A DNA stretch of 64,000 nt, from NCBI GenBank assembly GCA_963725145.1, contig CAVRXL010000013.1:1054001-1118000 (forward strand), given 5' to 3'. The translations under genes were made by a program, and so were the position numbers. Shown in pieces: positions 52,835 through 62,491 of the stretch (the stretch's first letter is position 1; each line of letters starts with the position of its first letter). The notes below the pieces were generated by a model. That model saw only the letters and a list, made by a program, of their open reading frames with translations. It had not been told where the DNA came from and made no database searches. Origin of the DNA: DATAEE01 sp963725145. Lineage in GTDB: Bacteria > Acidobacteriota > Vicinamibacteria > Vicinamibacterales > 2-12-FULL-66-21.

Positions 52835-55800
52835 ATGCACCGACGAAGACTGACGTACGCGATTCTCGCGCTGTGCCTCTGCGTCTGGCCGGTGGCAGCT
52901 CACGGCCAACAGGAAACCGCGACGATTGTCGGGACCGTGATCGACGGCACCGGCGCGATCGTTCCCGGCGCCACCGTCATGGTCACCAACGTCCAGACCA
53001 ACATCAGCCTCACGACCCAGACCGATGACCGCGGCGCCTACGCCGTGGCGAGCCTCCGGCCGGGCGAGTACTCGCTGACGGTCGAGCTCAGCGGCTTTCA
53101 GAAGACGATTCGCACCGGTGTGATCCTGCAGGTCGCGCAGGTCGCCCGCATCGATCTGACGCTCCAGACGGGTCAGCTGACCGAGACCGTGGAGGTCGTC
53201 GGCAACTCCCCGATCCTCGAAACCCAGACGTCGTCGCGCGGCGCCGTGATCGACGAGAAGCAAATCGTCGAGCTCCCGCTGAACGGGCGGGACTACAACC
53301 AGCTCGCGCTGCTCTCGCCGGGGGTTCTGCCCGGCACGCCGCGGCTCGCGAGCGTCAATTTCAAGGGCGTGCTGAACGTCAACGGCAATCGCACGTTCAA
53401 CAACGTGTTCCTGCTCGACGGCGTCGACAACATCTCGTACTCGAACTCGTTCCGCGGCGAGAACGTGCAGCTCGTCCAGCCGTCGATCGAAGCGCTTCAG
53501 GAATTCAAGATCCAGACAAACGCGTACTCGGCGGAGTTTGGCCGGAGCTCCGGCGCCGTCGTCAACGCGGTGATCAAGTCCGGTACGAACACGCTGCGAG
53601 GAAGCGTCTACGAGTTCCTCCGAGACGATTCGCTCGACGCGAACAACTTCTTCTCAAACGCGCTGGGGGCGCCGAAGCCGAAGCGTGAGCGCAACCAGTT
53701 CGGCGTCGCCGCCGGCGGCCCGCTCGTCAGGAACAAGACGTTCTGGTTCGGCGACTACGAAGGACTGCGCGACGAAGAGGGCATCCCCCGCGTGCGCCAG
53801 GTGCCGACCGCGGCGGAGAAGGCGGGGCTTTTCAGCACGGCGGTCGTCGATCCTTTCGCAGCCGGGCGGCCGCAGTTCAGCCGCAACCCGGCAGGGCAGT
53901 GGGTCATCCCGTCCATCCGCTGGGATCCGGTCGGCGCGGCGATTGTCGCGCTGATTCCCGATCCGAACGTGCCGAACTCGACGATCTATGCGTCGACGCC
54001 GGTGACCGACACGCGGCAGGATCAGTTCGACGTCCGGATCGATCATCAGTTCACCGCCAACGTCTCGACCTTCGGACGCTACAGCTTCGTGGACACGCTG
54101 ACGTTCCGCCCGGCGCCGCTCCCGGGGCTGGCGGAAGGGTCGTTCAACGATGCGTTCGGAGCGAACGACAACCGGTCGCAGGGTCTCGCGCTCGGCGTGA
54201 CCTGGGTCGCGTCGTCGAATCTCGTGGGGGACATCCGCTTCGGGTATTCGCGCGGCGACTACTACACGAACCCGCCGAACTTCGGCATCGACGGGGCCGC
54301 CGCGGTTGGTCTGAGAAATGTCCCGAGCGACCCGTCAATCGTGGGCGGCGTCCCCAAGGTCAACATCCAGGGCTTCGACGCCGTCGGCCGCCACACGTCG
54401 ACGCCGCAGTTCCAGACGCCGCGCTCGTGGAACCCGCGGGCGACGTTCAGCTGGAACCGGGGCCAGCACTTCATCAAGTTCGGCGGCGAGTTCCTGCACG
54501 TGCAGACGCGCATCAACGATCTGAACGCGACGATCGGCCGCATGAACTTCGAGAACCGCTTCACGAACCGCGCGGTGGGGGACCTTCTCCTGGGCGTGCC
54601 GTCACAGCTCGCGCTGACGAGCTACACGGTCATGGATCAAGGCCAGGACATGCAGTTCTACTTCGTCCAGGACGACTATCGCCTCACGCCCAAGCTGACG
54701 GCGAACATCGGCCTGCGCTACGAGTACGCGACGCCGCCGCAAGAGAAGGACAACCAGTTCGGAAACTTCGATCCCGCAACGGGGACGATGGTGTTTGCGA
54801 CCGATGGCGACACGTACGAGCGGTCGCTGATTCGGCCAGACCGGAACAACTTCGCTCCGCGCATCGGCTTCGCCTACACGCCGGTGGAGCGATGGGTCAT
54901 CAGGGGCGGCTACGGCGTGTTCTACACGCACACGGTCAGACAGGGTCGTGAAGGGCTGCTCGGCTTCAATCCACCCTACCTGGTCGACAACCTCCTGCAG
55001 ACCGGCGTCACCGGCGCGGCTGCCGTCGCGTCCGCCGCGCCGTTCCGCCTGGTGAACGGATACCCGTCGGGTCTTCTCGATCCGAATTCGCTGTCGCCGA
55101 CGGTTCTCCGTCGCGGGCAGGACCCGGACCAGCGGACGCCGTACATCCAGCAGTACAACATCGGCGCGCAGTACCGAGCTCATGCCGGACGTCGTCCTCG
55201 ACATCGCGTACGTCGGCAACAAGGGGACAAAGCTGAACGGCTTCCGGAATCTGAACCAGCGCGCGGTCATCACCAACGCCGATGGCTCGCAGGCGGCGGG
55301 CGCGCGGCCGTACCCGGACTTCGGCGACATCCAGTGGATGGAGAACCGGGTCGACTCGAGTTACAAGTCGCTTCAGGTGCGGCTGGAGAAGCGGTTCTCG
55401 AAGGGCCTGTCGGCGAACGTCGGCTACACGTGGGGCGAGGCGCTGTCGGACGCGCCCGATCACATCTCGACGAGCGGCGGCGGGGCCGGCGTGGATACGG
55501 GCGTCTTCCGCGAGCCGCAGGACGGCAACAACCTCCGCGCGGAGAGAGGGCCGTCGGAGTTCGACATCGAGCATCGCTTCGTCGCCAGCTACATCTGGGA
55601 GCTGCCGTTCGGCCGCGGCCACGCCATCGGCAACGACTGGGGCCCCGCGATGGACCTCGCGTTCGGCGGCTGGCAGCTGACGGGGATCCACGTCATTCAG
55701 AGCGGCCTGGCGCTGACGGCGACGCTCAGCGGGGCGACGGTCGTGAACCTGGGCGGCGAACGCCGCGCGCGGCCGAATCTCGTCGGCGATCCCGAGCTGC

Positions 55801-56117
55801 CTTCGTCCGAGCGCACGATCGACCGCTGGTTCAACACGAACGCCTTCGCTGCGTTCAGCCCCGCGCCGCAGGCGTTCGGAAACGCGGGTGTGGGCATCAT
55901 GCGCGGGCCGGGCATGACGAGCTTCGACTTCTCGCTGTCGAAGAACTTCCCGGTCGGCGATCGGCGATCGCTCCAGTTCCGGATCGAGCTGTTCAACGCG
56001 TTCAACAGCGCGAACTTCGGTCCGCCCAACATCGCGCGCGATTCGAGCGGCTTCGGTCAAATCCTCACGGCCGGTGCCGCGCGGATCATGCAGTTCGGGT
56101 TGAAGTTCTACTTTTGA
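52835..56117 (+). CDS. Oar-like TonB-dependent receptor, one frameshift
   Basis: ATG at 52835 with GGGAGAT 8 bp upstream; about 1093 residues if one extra base near 55172 is ignored. Signal peptide ending in AAHGQQ, carboxypeptidase-regulatory domain (TIVGTVIDGTGAIVPGATV), plug (ELPLNGRDYNQLALLSPGV, LLDGVDNISYS, EFGRSSGAVVNAVIKSGTN), then a barrel. Frame one ends in YIQQYNIGAQY; frame two resumes at LMPDVVLDIAYVGNKGTKLNG and runs to IMQFGLKFYF with a terminal Phe. The single indel in an otherwise perfect gene makes a sequence error likely. Next gene overlaps its stop. Confidence 0.88.
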
Positions 56118-56974
56118 CGCGTCTTCTGTTGGCAGCCGCCGTGATGGTCACGGCTGCGCCCGTCCAGGACCAGGCCGCGGATCATCACCGGCGCGGGGTG
56201 GCCCATCACGAGCGCCGGAGCCTCGACGAGGCGAGCCGCGAGTACGCGCGCACGCTGGAGCTGGATCCCCCGCGCGATCCGACGCCGGACGAGCTCCAGC
56301 GGGCGCGCCGCTTTGCGCCCCGCGTGTACACGACGCAGTCGGAGTTCTTCCCGTTAAAAGATTTCGCCGTCATCATCCACCCCACCAGACCGCTCATCGC
56401 CTACCACTTCTTCTGGGAAGACGACATCGATTTTCCCGAAGACAACGATCCCTGCGATCACGAGCTGATGTGGATCGAGCACTCGGCGGACGGCTCGGAC
56501 ATCACGGGAATCTGGACGTACTTTCACGGCCGGCTGCTCGCGGGGGGAGCGGAAGCGCTGCAGGATGCGCGGCGTCACGGCATGCGGCCGCGTGTGAACA
56601 CGCAGTGGGGCAAGCACGGCTCCATGCCGCTCGGGTGGGAATCCTTGTCCATCACGGCCACCGAGGGTGACGTCGAGCGCAAGTACCTGTCGCTCGATCG
56701 ACCGCTCTCTCTGCTGGAGTACAACGAGGCGACGTTCAGGAAGCTGAGCACGGAAGGCCGGCGTCTGATTGAGCATCCGCTCGGGCGGCGCCTTGGCTGG
56801 CCCGATCGGTTTTCCGGAGACTGGAAAGCGTTCGCCGGTTTCTCCCGCGCGATCGATACGCAGGAGTGGCTGGACCGAACGAAGATGATCAAGGTCTCGC
56901 GCTGGAACAGCGCCACGATCGATCAGCATTTCCTGCCGTACAACTTCAGGCCGAAGACCGAATGGCCTGGGTAG
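56114..56974 (+). CDS. Secreted hypothetical protein coupled to the TonB receptor
   Basis: 286 residues if started at the TTG at 56114, which overlaps the receptor stop as TTGA; an ATG at 56144 is the alternative. A signal peptide follows either start (LLLAAAVMVTAAPV). Then a helical charged segment and a domain with CDHELMWIEHSADGSDITGIW, YFHGRLL and NTQWGKHGSMPLGWESL. The Asp-His-Glu and Lys-His-Gly pattern recalls NPP1/Vps62-like proteins only faintly. It is likely a partner in substrate handling at the receptor. The end overlaps the MOSC pseudogene by 29 bp. Confidence 0.65.
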   Translation: MTRLLLAAAVMVTAAPVQDQAADHHRRGVAHHERRSLDEASREYARTLELDPPRDPTPDELQRARRFAPRVYTTQSEFFPLKDFAVIIHPTRPLIAYHFFWEDDIDFPEDNDPCDHELMWIEHSADGSDITGIWTYFHGRLLAGGAEALQDARRHGMRPRVNTQWGKHGSMPLGWESLSITATEGDVERKYLSLDRPLSLLEYNEATFRKLSTEGRRLIEHPLGRRLGWPDRFSGDWKAFAGFSRAIDTQEWLDRTKMIKVSRWNSATIDQHFLPYNFRPKTEWPG

Positions 56975-57479
56975 CCGGCTCCCAATCGACGGCGTCGCCC
57001 ACGTGGACCTCGCCTCCCTCCAGGATTTCCGCCCACGCGCCGCCTCCCCAGTTCGGCCGCATGGCCTCCTGAAGGCCGTCGTGGGCCTCCTCCATTCGCT
57101 CGCACGGCCGCGTTTCGCCGCCGATGAGCAACCGGCAGGCGTTAGCGCTTCGAGGAGCACGCGTCTATCGCAATCGTCAGCGACGCCTCAGGTTCGCCGC
57201 CCCGACGCGCAGCACGCGGCTTCGCGTCTCTTCGAGATCGATACCCGACACCATCAGGTTCGCGCGCCGCGCCGAGGGGTCGACGTACGCGCCCAACGTG
57301 CGCGTCAGCGTCGCCCACCGTTCCGCGGCGATGATGGTCACGTGCCGGCGCCCGCCGTAGTTGGCGCTGCCGCGAAGGCCGCGTCCCGCGTCGAGCATTC
57401 CCGCGTCAACGAGATCCATCGGGCCGCGGTGCGCACGCTTCATCCAGATGCGTTCGAGCTTGCCCATGTCGCGTATCAT
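56946..57479 (-). pseudogene. MOSC-domain protein interrupted by a 60-bp in-frame insertion
   Basis: The first part (start 57479 or 57467) reads KLERIWMKRAHRGPMDLVDAG, RRHVTIIAAERWATL and RRANLMVSGIDLEETRSRVLRVG. The second, in the same frame, reads ACRLLIGGETRPCERMEEAHDG and RPNWGGGAWAEILEGGEV, which is the MOSC cysteine region. Between them is a 60-bp stretch (57141-57200) with two in-frame stops (TGA, TAG). MOSC proteins handle molybdenum-cofactor sulfur or other sulfur transfer. It is divergent from the 57490 lipoprotein-like gene, and its end overlaps the 56114 gene. Confidence 0.72.
57141..57200. repeat. 60-bp insertion with terminal inverted repeat in the MOSC gene
   Basis: Stem AGGCGT-TAG-CGCT (57137-57149) against AGCGACGCCT (57179-57188), a 10-bp stem with a three-base bulge and ~29-nt loop. 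It separates the two halves of MOSC without changing frame, adding two stops. It may be a small palindromic element. Confidence 0.55.
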
Positions 57480-57489
57480 CTCACGCGAA

Positions 57490-58687
57490 ATGAGGCCAGC
57501 GATTCGGTTACTGGCCGCGATCGTTGTCGCCGCCGGCTGCCGCGACCCGGCGAGGGTGTCGGTCCGGCCGCAGGCGAGCGACGAGCTCGTGCTGACGATC
57601 GAGGTGCGCGACGATGCGCCCGCCGATGCAGTAACGGTGAGCGCGTTTGCCGTCCACGTGGACGGCACGCCAAGCCACGAAGTGTTGATCGTTCCGGGAA
57701 GCGGCCGCGCCACGTACGACACGCTGGTCGGACCTCTTTCAAGCGGCGAGCATACGGTGGAAGTGAAGCCATCATCCTCGTGGCCGCAGAACTCCGATGT
57801 GCGGCTGATCGGTACGGACCGCGTGCGAACCGTCACGGCGGCCGACCCGGAATACAAGCTGCTTCGCCTTGCGCCTGCGATCGTTCTGCGATCGGACACC
57901 GTCGGAACGTCGAACGACCTGCCGGTGCTGCTGTACGTCGAGGATAGCGGCGATGCGCTGAGGTACACGACGGTCTTCACCAACGAAGATGGTGGAACAG
58001 AGACCGCGGCCTTGTTCGCGCGCTGGGGCCGCGCGTGCGATATCGAAGAAACGTACGTCGTGCAGCTGGACGCCGCCGGGCGGGCGATCGCCGAGACTTT
58101 TCAGGGACCCGAGCACAAGATCACCCCGTTCAACGGGACTCGAATCGGCGCCCATCCGGTCTTGACCGTCGCCACGCGAAACAACATGTTCCAGGAGAGC
58201 GGCGCGGCAGGCGTCACAATCAGACCGGTGCCGGTCGTCATCCAGCCGGAAGCCGGCACCCGCGAGTCAATTCTGGACGATCGTCCCTGGCTGCAGCGGC
58301 TGACCGCGCGCGAGCTCGCGGCCGAAAAGAAGCCGTTCGACCCGCGAGACTTCGTCTATCTCGAAGCAAAGGTGCAACTGGGGGATGACGCGGCGGCCGC
58401 GGCATGGGTCCAACAACCTGGCGGAGAGCGCGTATCGTCGGACCGCGGCGACGAGCGCTTCAGGGTCACCCGCGACGGCTGGGTCCGCGTCGCGGTGCCG
58501 CTCGCCCGCGACGGGTCCGTCACGGCCGCAGGTTGGAGTTGCCTCCCGCGGAAGGGGCGCAGCGGGCTTGCCGCGCCCAAGCCGCGAGGCGCGAAGCGGG
58601 CCATGTCAGATCCAGCCCGGGCGGATCTTCAGACTCTCAAGCGACTTCGAAGCAAAAGGGATCCGGGTCGACGTTCGAACCCCTTGA
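57490..58687 (+). CDS. Lipoprotein-like hypothetical protein, one frameshift near the 3' end
   Basis: ATG at 57490. Leader RPAIRLLAAIVVAAGC with a lipobox-like AAGC, Cys at 17. Mature part has beta-rich segments (ELVLTIEVRDDAPADAVTVSAFAVHVDG, APAIVLRSDTVG, LPVLLYVEDSGDALRYTTVFTNEDGGT) typical of a periplasmic beta-sandwich. Near 58600 one extra base is needed to reach PGRIFRLSSDFEAKGIRVDV, whose stop is at 58685-58687; without it the frame reads on through the repeat to 58839. The stop codon lies inside the TCGAACC array. Confidence 0.6.
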
Positions 58688-58756
58688 ACCTTCTCGAACT
58701 CTCTCGAACCCAATCGAACCCATTCGAACCCATTCGAACCCAATCGAACCCTATAG
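58673..58756. repeat. TCGAACC array over the end of the 57490 gene
   Basis: Units GTTCGAACCC, CTTGAACC, TCTCGAACTC, TCTCGAACCC, AATCGAACCC, ATTCGAACCC with a 9-10 bp period. The stop TGA (58685) is inside unit two. Fourth site of this repeat type. Confidence 0.85.
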
Positions 58757-58850
58757 AGATCGCGAGCGCTGGACGGACAGCCGGCGCGAACATGCGCCGC
58801 GGCGGCGACGTCGTCGTCCAGGCGCTCGCAACTGATTGACCTCGGGCGAT

Positions 58851-60053
58851 TCATCGCGGCGAGGTCGGATAGGCAGGAAGCGGCGTTAATTCGCCGGAGG
58901 GGCCGGTCTTGAGACCGGCCCCTCCCATACTTGGCGTCGCCGCTTCGACCCAGGCGTGGTAGAGCGGCGCGAGGGCGGCCGGCCAGCGGCGCATCAGGGC
59001 ATACTCGCGCGCCGCGCGTCCCATGAGGCGTTTTGCCTCTGCATGTCGCAGCAGGTAAGCGATGGGCGAGCAGAAGCTCGACGCATCGCCCGCCTCGCAG
59101 ACGAAGCCTGTCTCGTCTGCCCGCACGTTCTCGCTGGGGCCGCCCTGGTCCGACACGATGACCGGAAGCCCGCACGCCTGCGCTTCGAGGACCACGTTGC
59201 CGGCGGAGTCGGTTGTGCTGGGAAAAACGAACGCGTCTGCCGACGCCATCGCATCCGCGACCTCGGCGTGGGGCAGGGTGCCAGTGAAGACGGCGTCCGG
59301 ACACAGTCCCTTCAACTCCTCGCGCATCGGACCATCGCCGACGAAGATGAAACGGTGCGAGGCGCGATGCCGGATGAGCGCCGTCTGCAGGTCGTCGAAC
59401 AGCGCGAGCCCCTTCTCACGCGACAGCCGGCCGACGTAGATCAGCGCCGGGCGCCGATCGCTGACGCCCCAGCGTTCGCGGAGCGCTTCCGAGCGGTGGG
59501 CTGGAGAGAATGTCTGCGTGTCCACGCCGCGCGTCCACAGGCCGAGCCGCGTCCGATCGAAGCCTCCGTCCGCCACGAGCGATCGGGTGGACTCCGAAGG
59601 TACGAGGAGCCGCCGGCACGGCTTGTACAACCAGTTCATGTAGCTGCGCACGATCCGGCCCGCCATGACCGATCCGCTCAGCATCGTGGTGTATTCCGCG
59701 AGGTGTGTGTGAAAGCTGCCGACCAGCGGAAGCCGGAGTTTGGCCGCCACGTATCGGGCGGCAAGGCCGATCGGCCCCGGCGTCGTGACGTGGACGACCG
59801 AGATCCCATCCGCCGCGGCGTTCCGGGCGAAGGCGCGCAGGTGCGGCGCGTAGATCCGCATCTCGCGGTAGTACGGAATCCCGACACCCATCGACTTGAG
59901 CGCCAGGTAATCCGGCGTGGCGATCGCGAGATCCGACGCCGTGTAGATCCGCGGCTGGATGCCGGACGGCGCATGCTTCAGCACGGCACGGAGCGTCGTC
60001 GTGACCCCGTTGACCTTGTCGAAGTCGTTGTCCGTGAAGATGGCGACGCGCAT
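58851..60053 (-). CDS. GT4-family glycosyltransferase
   Basis: 400 residues. N-terminal domain MRVAIFTDNDFDKVNGVTTTLRAVL, FHTHLAEYTTMLSG; C-terminal domain PALIYVGRLSREKGLALF, FIFVGDGPMREELKGL, FTGTLPHAEVADAMASADAFVFPSTTDSAGNVVLEAQACGLPVI (shortened), where the E-x7-E-type pair is present. It transfers a sugar to a lipid or glycan, similar to mannosyl- and digalactosyl-type GT4 enzymes. Its ATG overlaps the PHP gene stop by one base. The last ~25 residues (GAGLKTGPSGE) are coded by a palindromic repeat at 58896. Confidence 0.88.
   Translation of the reverse strand: MRVAIFTDNDFDKVNGVTTTLRAVLKHAPSGIQPRIYTASDLAIATPDYLALKSMGVGIPYYREMRIYAPHLRAFARNAAADGISVVHVTTPGPIGLAARYVAAKLRLPLVGSFHTHLAEYTTMLSGSVMAGRIVRSYMNWLYKPCRRLLVPSESTRSLVADGGFDRTRLGLWTRGVDTQTFSPAHRSEALRERWGVSDRRPALIYVGRLSREKGLALFDDLQTALIRHRASHRFIFVGDGPMREELKGLCPDAVFTGTLPHAEVADAMASADAFVFPSTTDSAGNVVLEAQACGLPVIVSDQGGPSENVRADETGFVCEAGDASSFCSPIAYLLRHAEAKRLMGRAAREYALMRRWPAALAPLYHAWVEAATPSMGGAGLKTGPSGELTPLPAYPTSPR
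58896..58925. repeat. 30-bp perfect palindrome in the GT4 3' end
   Basis: GGAGGGGCCGGTCT-TG-AGACCGGCCCCTCC, 14-bp arms with a two-base loop. It lies 45 bp inside the GT4 stop and is a dispersed-type palindrome. Confidence 0.85.
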
Positions 60054-60976
60054 CAGGCCACCTCCGGCAGGCGGTCTTCGACAAGCTCACGACGGCCCGG
60101 CCTCGCCACGAGGTCGAACAGGAGGTCGCGGTTGAAGCGCATCTCGAGGATGAAGTGGGCGAGCGCGACCGTCAGCGGGACGGCGATGCACGGCAGAGCG
60201 AACGTCGCGCCCAGGAACATCGCGTGGCGGCGCCAGTCGAGGGGCCGCTCGAACACGCGGCGCGCGTTCTCCTGATGGAACGCGCTCGCGATGCGGAGGA
60301 TGTCGGACGCCATCGTGAAGTAGTTTCCCTGGCGTCCACCGACCCGCACGCGTCCGGCGCGCAGGCCCGCGAGAAACTCTTCGCGGGTCCGGACGCCGTC
60401 CACTTCGATCCACGTCCGGCCGATCCCACGCCCGGTGTGTGAGTCGCTGCCGGCAATCGGCGTGCGTCCGTACGCCTCGGCGAGCGCGCGAGCCGTCCGG
60501 TTCTGGCTCGGCAACCTGGAGCCGTTCACGATCTCGATGCCGTCGACCCAGGGGACGAGCGCCGCGATGTGCTTCGCGGTGATCTCGCCGTTGATCCGCG
60601 ACGCGACGTGGTTGAGCGACGTGAAGATGCACTGCTGGCGCAGATAAGGAAGCAGCTCGGCCACGTCGTGGCGGAGCCGCTGGATCTCGGCGTGCTGCGC
60701 CTCGGTGACGCCCAGTACACCGAGATGCACGCGCACCGAGTCGTTCGGAAAGACACCGGTGACCTCGCAGCCGACGATGACGTCCGGCCGGTCGGCGATC
60801 GTAAGCGCGCCGTCGATGCGGTCATGGTCCGTGATGGCGACCAGGTCCATCCCGCGGCCCCTGGCGCGTCGATAGACGCCTTCGGGGGTGTTGTAGGACT
60901 CCCGCAGGACCCGGTCGAGCGGACGGATCGTCGAGCGGCCCGAGTAGACGGTATGAACGTGCGTGTCCAGCTTCAC
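60053..60976 (-). CDS. PHP-domain metal-dependent phosphoesterase
   Basis: 307 residues, GTG start at 60976 with AAGGAGG 4-5 bp upstream. Motifs KLDTHVHTVYSG (His-x-His), LVAITDHDRIDGA (ITDHD), SLNHVASRI and IAGSDSHTGRGIG are the metal-binding sites of PHP proteins. The C-terminal ~80 residues include one or two hydrophobic helices (MFLGATFALPCIAVPLTVALAHF), an anchor not usual in PHP domains. It overlaps the GT4 gene and may act on a phosphorylated sugar or lipid in the same path. Confidence 0.9.
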   Translation of the reverse strand: MKLDTHVHTVYSGRSTIRPLDRVLRESYNTPEGVYRRARGRGMDLVAITDHDRIDGALTIADRPDVIVGCEVTGVFPNDSVRVHLGVLGVTEAQHAEIQRLRHDVAELLPYLRQQCIFTSLNHVASRINGEITAKHIAALVPWVDGIEIVNGSRLPSQNRTARALAEAYGRTPIAGSDSHTGRGIGRTWIEVDGVRTREEFLAGLRAGRVRVGGRQGNYFTMASDILRIASAFHQENARRVFERPLDWRRHAMFLGATFALPCIAVPLTVALAHFILEMRFNRDLLFDLVARPGRRELVEDRLPEVA

Positions 60977-61116
60977 ACGGCCTCCTTGCAGGCTCTGGGG
61001 AGCCTTGGGAACGCGCCGCGCTTTGCTGGGCACAAAGCGCTTTCAGATGACGGGCACGGTCAGAATCTCAGGTTCACGTGACGAGGTGGTGTAGGGCGTA
61101 CGACAGAAGGGTAAAA

Positions 61117-61178
61117 GGTTCGAGGAGGTTCGAGGGGTTCGAGGGGGTTCGAGGGGTTCGAGAGGGTTCGAGGGTTCA
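61117..61178. repeat. GGTTCGAGG array over the nhaA stop
   Basis: Units AGGTTCGAGG, AGGTTCGAGG, GGTTCGAGGG, GGTTCGAGG, GGTTCGAGAG, GGTTCGAGG with final GGTTCA; the last one overlaps the TCA that is the nhaA stop (61176-61178). Period 9-10 bp. Confidence 0.85.
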
Positions 61179-62462
61179 ACGCCGAGTGCCCAGACGGACG
61201 ACGATCGCACCAACGACCCCCGCGAAAGCGGACCCCGCCAGAATCCCGATCTTGGCGGAGTCGAGGAACGTGGTCCCGTCGAACGCCAGCGTGGCGATGA
61301 AGAGCGACATCGTGAATCCGATACCCCCGAACCAGGCGCATCCGTGCAGCATCGTCCAGCCGACCCCCTGAGGAAGGGCGGCGGCTCCCGCGCGCACCGC
61401 CGCCAGCGCAGCCCCGGTGATCCCAAGCGGCTTTCCGACGGCCAATCCCAGGATGACGGCCAGCGTGACGCGATCGACGGACAACCCGTTCAGCGAAACG
61501 CCCGCGTTCGAGAGCGCGAAGAGCGGCATGACGACGAACGCGGACAGCCTGTGAAGGGCGTGTTCCAGTCTCAGAAGCGGCGCCGTTGCCAGGGCGCTGG
61601 CGCGCTCGAGCCCGAAGATCGCGTCCTGTTGCCCCTTGCTCGTCAACACGAGGAGGTCGCCCGTTTCGCTTCGATCGAATTCGTCGAGCAGGCCGCGCGC
61701 GGCGGCCGAGAACTCCGCGGCGTTGCTGTGCGATCGCGCTGGAATCGCCAACGCGAGCAGCACGCCCGCGATCGTCGCGTGCACACCGGACTCGTGCACG
61801 AAGAACCATAGAACGACGCCGACCACGAGATACAGTGTGAGCCAGCGCACGTAGAGAAGATTCAGCGCGGCAAGACACAGCAGACAGAGACCAGCCATTG
61901 CGAGGGCGTGCCCTGCAATCTCGCCGGTGTAGAAGAGCGCGATGACCAGCACGGCTCCGAGATCGTCGACGATGGCCAGCGCCGCGAGAAAGATCTTGAG
62001 GCCGTTCGGCGCGCGCGGGGCGACCATCGCCAGCGCCCCGAGAGCGAAGGCGATGTCGGTGGCCATCGCGATCGCCCATCCTCGAGACTCGGGTCCCGCG
62101 CCGCTCGCCAGGAGATAGATCACCGCCGGCACCGCCATACCGCCGACTGCCGCGGCAATGGGAAGTGCCGCCTGGCGCGGGGACGAAAGCTCTCCCGCGA
62201 TCAACTCCCGCTTGATCTCCAGACCGACGAGGAGGAAGAAGATCGCCATCAACCCGTCGTTGATCCACTGGTGAATGGTCAACGACAGGGCGTGCCCGGC
62301 TCCGCCAACGGTGATCGTAGCCGCCCAGAGGTTGTGATAGGCGGTCGCCCAGGCGGAGTTGGCCGCCACGAGCGCGGCGCATGCGCAGGCGACGAGCAAC
62401 GCCCCGCCCGCGGCCTCGGTCTTGAAAAACCTCTGGAAGGAACGCGTCACACGCGCGGCCAC
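61176..62462 (-). CDS. nhaA: Na+/H+ antiporter NhaA
   Basis: 428 residues, start GTG at 62462. Twelve helices. The pore acidic residues are kept: Asp136 in AMATDIAFALG and Asp166-Asp167 in AIVDDLGAVLVI, equivalent to E. coli Asp133, Asp163 and Asp164. Other family segments: FLLVGLEIKRELIAGELSSPRQAALP, and HGCAWFGGIGFTMSLFIATLAF. It exchanges Na or Li for H across the inner membrane. A GGTTCGAGG array lies over its stop. No strong ribosome site is visible. Confidence 0.95.
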   Translation of the reverse strand: MAARVTRSFQRFFKTEAAGGALLVACACAALVAANSAWATAYHNLWAATITVGGAGHALSLTIHQWINDGLMAIFFLLVGLEIKRELIAGELSSPRQAALPIAAAVGGMAVPAVIYLLASGAGPESRGWAIAMATDIAFALGALAMVAPRAPNGLKIFLAALAIVDDLGAVLVIALFYTGEIAGHALAMAGLCLLCLAALNLLYVRWLTLYLVVGVVLWFFVHESGVHATIAGVLLALAIPARSHSNAAEFSAAARGLLDEFDRSETGDLLVLTSKGQQDAIFGLERASALATAPLLRLEHALHRLSAFVVMPLFALSNAGVSLNGLSVDRVTLAVILGLAVGKPLGITGAALAAVRAGAAALPQGVGWTMLHGCAWFGGIGFTMSLFIATLAFDGTTFLDSAKIGILAGSAFAGVVGAIVVRLGTRR

Positions 62463-62491
62463 GCATGACCCCCGCAGGTGGCTCGACGCGA

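Noticed and set aside
57141..57200. Integron attC site
   Set aside because: Bulged stem present, but the core sites RYYYAAC and GTTRRRY are not met, and no integrase or cassette is present.
57361..58839. Read-through end of the 57490 protein at 58839
   Set aside because: The last ~50 residues would be repeat-coded low complexity; a natural-looking end lies at 58687 in the alternative frame.
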